Origin: Flavobacteriaceae bacterium UBA5079 | GTDB lineage: Bacteria; Bacteroidota; Bacteroidia; Flavobacteriales; Flavobacteriaceae | Direction: 5' to 3' | Assembly: GCA_002414705.1 (NCBI GenBank) | Contig: DIAL01000047.1 | Location: forward strand, 8,690 to 16,475 | DNA length: 7,786 bases | Shown: positions 5,902 to 7,786 of the stretch, in pieces | Layout of the letters: every line of letters starts with the position of its first letter | Position numbering within the stretch: the first letter of the stretch is position 1 | Made by a program: the position numbers and the translations under genes | The notes under the pieces: model-generated | The model's input: only the letters and a program-made list of their open reading frames with translations | What the model was told of the DNA's origin: nothing | Databases searched by the model: none

Positions 5902-6999
5902 TTAAAGCTTGATATTTTCAATATCATTCCAATGCGCTTTTTGAACAACAGTTCCTTTTTTCAATTTCACAATTCCAGGACTGGCTCTAACCACAGTTTT
6001 AAGTGCTTTTTCATCACATAAATAAAAATCGAAATTTAATTTATGTGCTGCTTTAAATTGTGCTTTCTCATCTCCACCAGAAGCCGATAAACCAATAACA
6101 GTATAGCCATTTTTTAAAGCTTCGTCCGAAAAAGTCTTTAATTTTGCCACACCATCTGGTTCTGCTGTTGCCAAATTATACATAATAATCATGATGAGTT
6201 TGTCTTCATTTAAGAAGTATTCTGTTAAATTTTCATCTTCAGTTTCTATTGAAAAATCCACAACTGATGGTTCATAACCAGGGTCAATAACTTTAGATTC
6301 TACACCTACATATTCTCCATCTACCGTTGGGTAACTTCCGTCTGTAACAAAAATTTGTTCAGCTCCATTAACTTTAAATGTCCATGTAAATTCCTGAATT
6401 GGTTTTGGTGCATCATCAGGAATCGTCATACCTTCCTCAATATTTGCGCCAACTTTATAGGCTCTAAAATCTATTGCTGGCAAATGCATTAATACATAAT
6501 ACGCAAAAGATAAGGATGCCAGAAAACTTAACAAGGCAATGGCTGTTGTAACCACTTGTCTGCCAAAAAGCGGCTTAATATGTTTAATACCTGCCCATAA
6601 AATTAAAATAAAGAACAGTAATATTATATCTTTAGTAAAACTTTCCCATGGTGTTAATTTCAAGGCATCACCAAAACAACCGCAGTCTTTTACTTTATCA
6701 AAATAGGCTGAATAAAAGGTTAAAAAGGTAAAGAAAACAATCATAGCTAATAAGCTATAAACTGTAAATTTAGGTTTGTAACCTATGAGAAGAAAAACAC
6801 CTAAAACCACTTCAAAAACAACTACTAATATGGAAATTATTAGCGCATAAGGCTCCAAAAAAGGGATATTTAAAACGTCTGCACTAAAATATTCTTGCAA
6901 CTTATAAGAAAAACCTAATGGATCATTTAATTTAATAAATCCTGAAATGATAAATAATATCCCAACGAATATTCTACTTACTGCGACAATTTGTTTCAT
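5902..6999 (-). CDS. DoxX/MauE-type membrane protein with C-terminal thioredoxin-like domain (BT_3928-like)
   Basis: A 365-residue inner-membrane protein. Four predicted helices (about 5-25, 50-73, 78-98, 122-142) form a DoxX/MauE-like bundle, with the signature DCGCFGD at 105-111 (C106 and C108) in the loop before helix four. A fifth helix (about 150-172) leads to an outer domain of about 190 residues. Its end, LIMIIMYNLATAEPDGVAKL then GYTVIGLSAS, looks like a thioredoxin fold, but the active-site CxxC is absent. Related Bacteroidota proteins are usually encoded beside DUF1599 and tpiA (from memory, BT_3928 beside BT_3929 tpiA), as here. The role is unknown; MauE relatives are tied to disulfide or redox chemistry of secreted proteins. 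The ATG at 6999-6997 is chosen over an upstream TTG (7020) because the first helix begins right after it. It is probably read with the permease gene, about 59 bases downstream. Confidence 0.85.
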   Translation of the reverse strand: MKQIVAVSRIFVGILFIISGFIKLNDPLGFSYKLQEYFSADVLNIPFLEPYALIISILVVVFEVVLGVFLLIGYKPKFTVYSLLAMIVFFTFLTFYSAYFDKVKDCGCFGDALKLTPWESFTKDIILLFFILILWAGIKHIKPLFGRQVVTTAIALLSFLASLSFAYYVLMHLPAIDFRAYKVGANIEEGMTIPDDAPKPIQEFTWTFKVNGAEQIFVTDGSYPTVDGEYVGVESKVIDPGYEPSVVDFSIETEDENLTEYFLNEDKLIMIIMYNLATAEPDGVAKLKTFSDEALKNGYTVIGLSASGGDEKAQFKAAHKLNFDFYLCDEKALKTVVRASPGIVKLKKGTVVQKAHWNDIENIKL

Positions 7000-7032
7000 A
7001 ATAAAAGTTTTAAAGTCCAAATTCGAAGAAAC

Positions 7033-7057
7033 AAAAATCCAATAAAAAAGGATTTGA
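7033..7057 (-). terminator. weak hairpin between the DUF1599 and DoxX genes, possible attenuating terminator
   Basis: On the - strand aaatcc pairs with ggattt (6 pairs, loop of nine mostly T) and is followed by T-rich ttgttt. The stem is short and AT-rich, so termination would be partial at best. It lies in the 136-base gap, which is otherwise empty and is the natural place for a boundary between two transcripts. Confidence 0.25.
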
Positions 7058-7135
7058 TTTTATACGAATTGATTACATTATTTTAATTTATATATAATTC
7101 CTGAAAGCATGTCTTTTAACAAAGCCTTTAAAATA

Positions 7136-7690
7136 CTATTTACTTGCAGCTTCAAGGTGAATTAAAGCAAAAACAGCATAATTAATCATATCCTGATAAT
7201 TAGCATCAATACCTTCACTTACTAATGTTTTACCTTGGTTATCTTCAATTTGTTTTACACGTAATAATTTTTGTAAAATTAAATCGGTTAAACTACTCAC
7301 ACGCATATCTCGCCAAGCTTCGCCATAATCATGATTTTTATCCATCATGAGTTGTTTGGTTATGGTTACTTTTTTAGTATATAGTTTTGTTGCTTCTTCT
7401 GTATTTAAATCGGGTTGTTCAACAACACCTTTTTCTATTTGAATAAGTGCCATGACGCAGTAGTTTATAATGCCTATAAACTCGCTTATTTCACCTTCAT
7501 CTACTTTCTGAACCGCATTTTGTTGTAAACCGCGAATGCGTTGGGCTTTAATAAAAATCTGATCGGTTAATGATGGTAAACGTAAAATACGCCATGCACT
7601 GCCATAATCCGACATTTTTTTCTCGAAAAGGTTTCTGCAAATAGAAATTACAGCATCATATTCTTGTGATGTATTTGGCATCTGTTTCAT
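7136..7690 (-). CDS. tandem-repeat DUF1599 protein
   Basis: A 184-residue, all-helical, soluble protein made of two copies of one domain. Copy one has KKMSDYGSAWR (24-34), SLTD (40-43) and IINYCVMALIQIE (74-86). Copy two has KNHDYGEAWR (118-127), SSLTD (132-136) and MINYAVFALIHLE (168-180). The repeats are offset by about 93 residues. This matches DUF1599, described as a nucleotide-modification-associated domain (family knowledge; the activity of this cellular double form is not established). The conserved Asp, Tyr and Trp in DYGxAWR and the Asp of SLTD are candidate functional residues and both copies keep them. The start is ATG 7690-7688; a second ATG three codons in (7681-7679) gives MPNTSQEYDAVI, closer to many homologs as I recall them, so either is possible. 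No Shine-Dalgarno site is seen. It heads the co-directional block; the upstream 96 bases contain no gene and probably hold its promoter. Confidence 0.88.
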   Translation of the reverse strand: MKQMPNTSQEYDAVISICRNLFEKKMSDYGSAWRILRLPSLTDQIFIKAQRIRGLQQNAVQKVDEGEISEFIGIINYCVMALIQIEKGVVEQPDLNTEEATKLYTKKVTITKQLMMDKNHDYGEAWRDMRVSSLTDLILQKLLRVKQIEDNQGKTLVSEGIDANYQDMINYAVFALIHLEAASK

Positions 7691-7786
7691 TGAATTTTGC
7701 GTAAATTTCGCTTAAATTGTTTAAAGTTCAAAGTTGAATAGTGATTGTTTTTATTTTGATATAAATACCCAACGATTTTAGTCTTA

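Noticed and set aside
1..7786. CRISPR array, retron or toxin-antitoxin pair
   Set aside because: No regularly spaced repeats, reverse transcriptase motifs or paired small genes of that kind were found on either strand.

Overview
The window looks like a chromosomal segment of a low-GC member of the Bacteroidota, most likely Flavobacteriaceae. This rests on strongly AT-rich DNA, weak or absent Shine-Dalgarno sites (starts preceded by A-rich stretches), and a run of genes typical of that group: a double-DUF1599 protein, a DoxX/MauE-type membrane protein, a peptide-type ABC permease, TpiA, PrmA and ClpS. The lineage is inference from gene content; no marker gene such as rRNA is present.

Layout. 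(1) Bases 1-42 are the 3' half of an initiator tRNA (CAT anticodon) on the + strand, followed by a bidirectional terminator at 149-193. (2) Bases about 200-2735 are a decay zone. It holds the C-terminal remnant of a type ISP-like restriction-modification protein (239-899), one intact small gene of an eRF1-domain-like family (1040-1462), a broken PAS-domain gene with a lipoprotein-like start (1561-1885), and a frameshifted TerB-like gene (1896-2299), all on the - strand. On the + strand there is a short coding-looking trace (2459-2569), a tiny hydrophobic ORF (2653-2712) and a strong intrinsic terminator (2703-2735). (3) Bases 2734-7690 hold an intact co-directional housekeeping block on the - strand. 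Read in transcription order it is DUF1599x2, DoxX/thioredoxin-fold membrane protein, ABC permease, tpiA, prmA, clpS.

How it works together. The housekeeping block mixes central metabolism (triose-phosphate isomerase), ribosome modification (L11 methylation), proteolysis targeting (ClpS, N-degron delivery to ClpAP), solute import and a redox-associated membrane protein. tpiA and prmA are 13 bases apart and prmA and clpS 44 bases apart, so these three probably share a transcript. The decay zone contrasts sharply: at least three genes carry frameshifts, stops or truncations that can be read directly by switching frame, while the genes beyond 2734 show none. The pattern fits an accessory region beside a tRNA gene that gained restriction and stress/signalling genes and is losing them. 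I see no convincing novel system. The most informative signals are the precise gene lesions, the orphan + strand terminator, the non-AUG upstream start suggested for the permease, and the internal duplication of the DUF1599 protein. No promoter matched the Bacteroidota consensus well enough to annotate.
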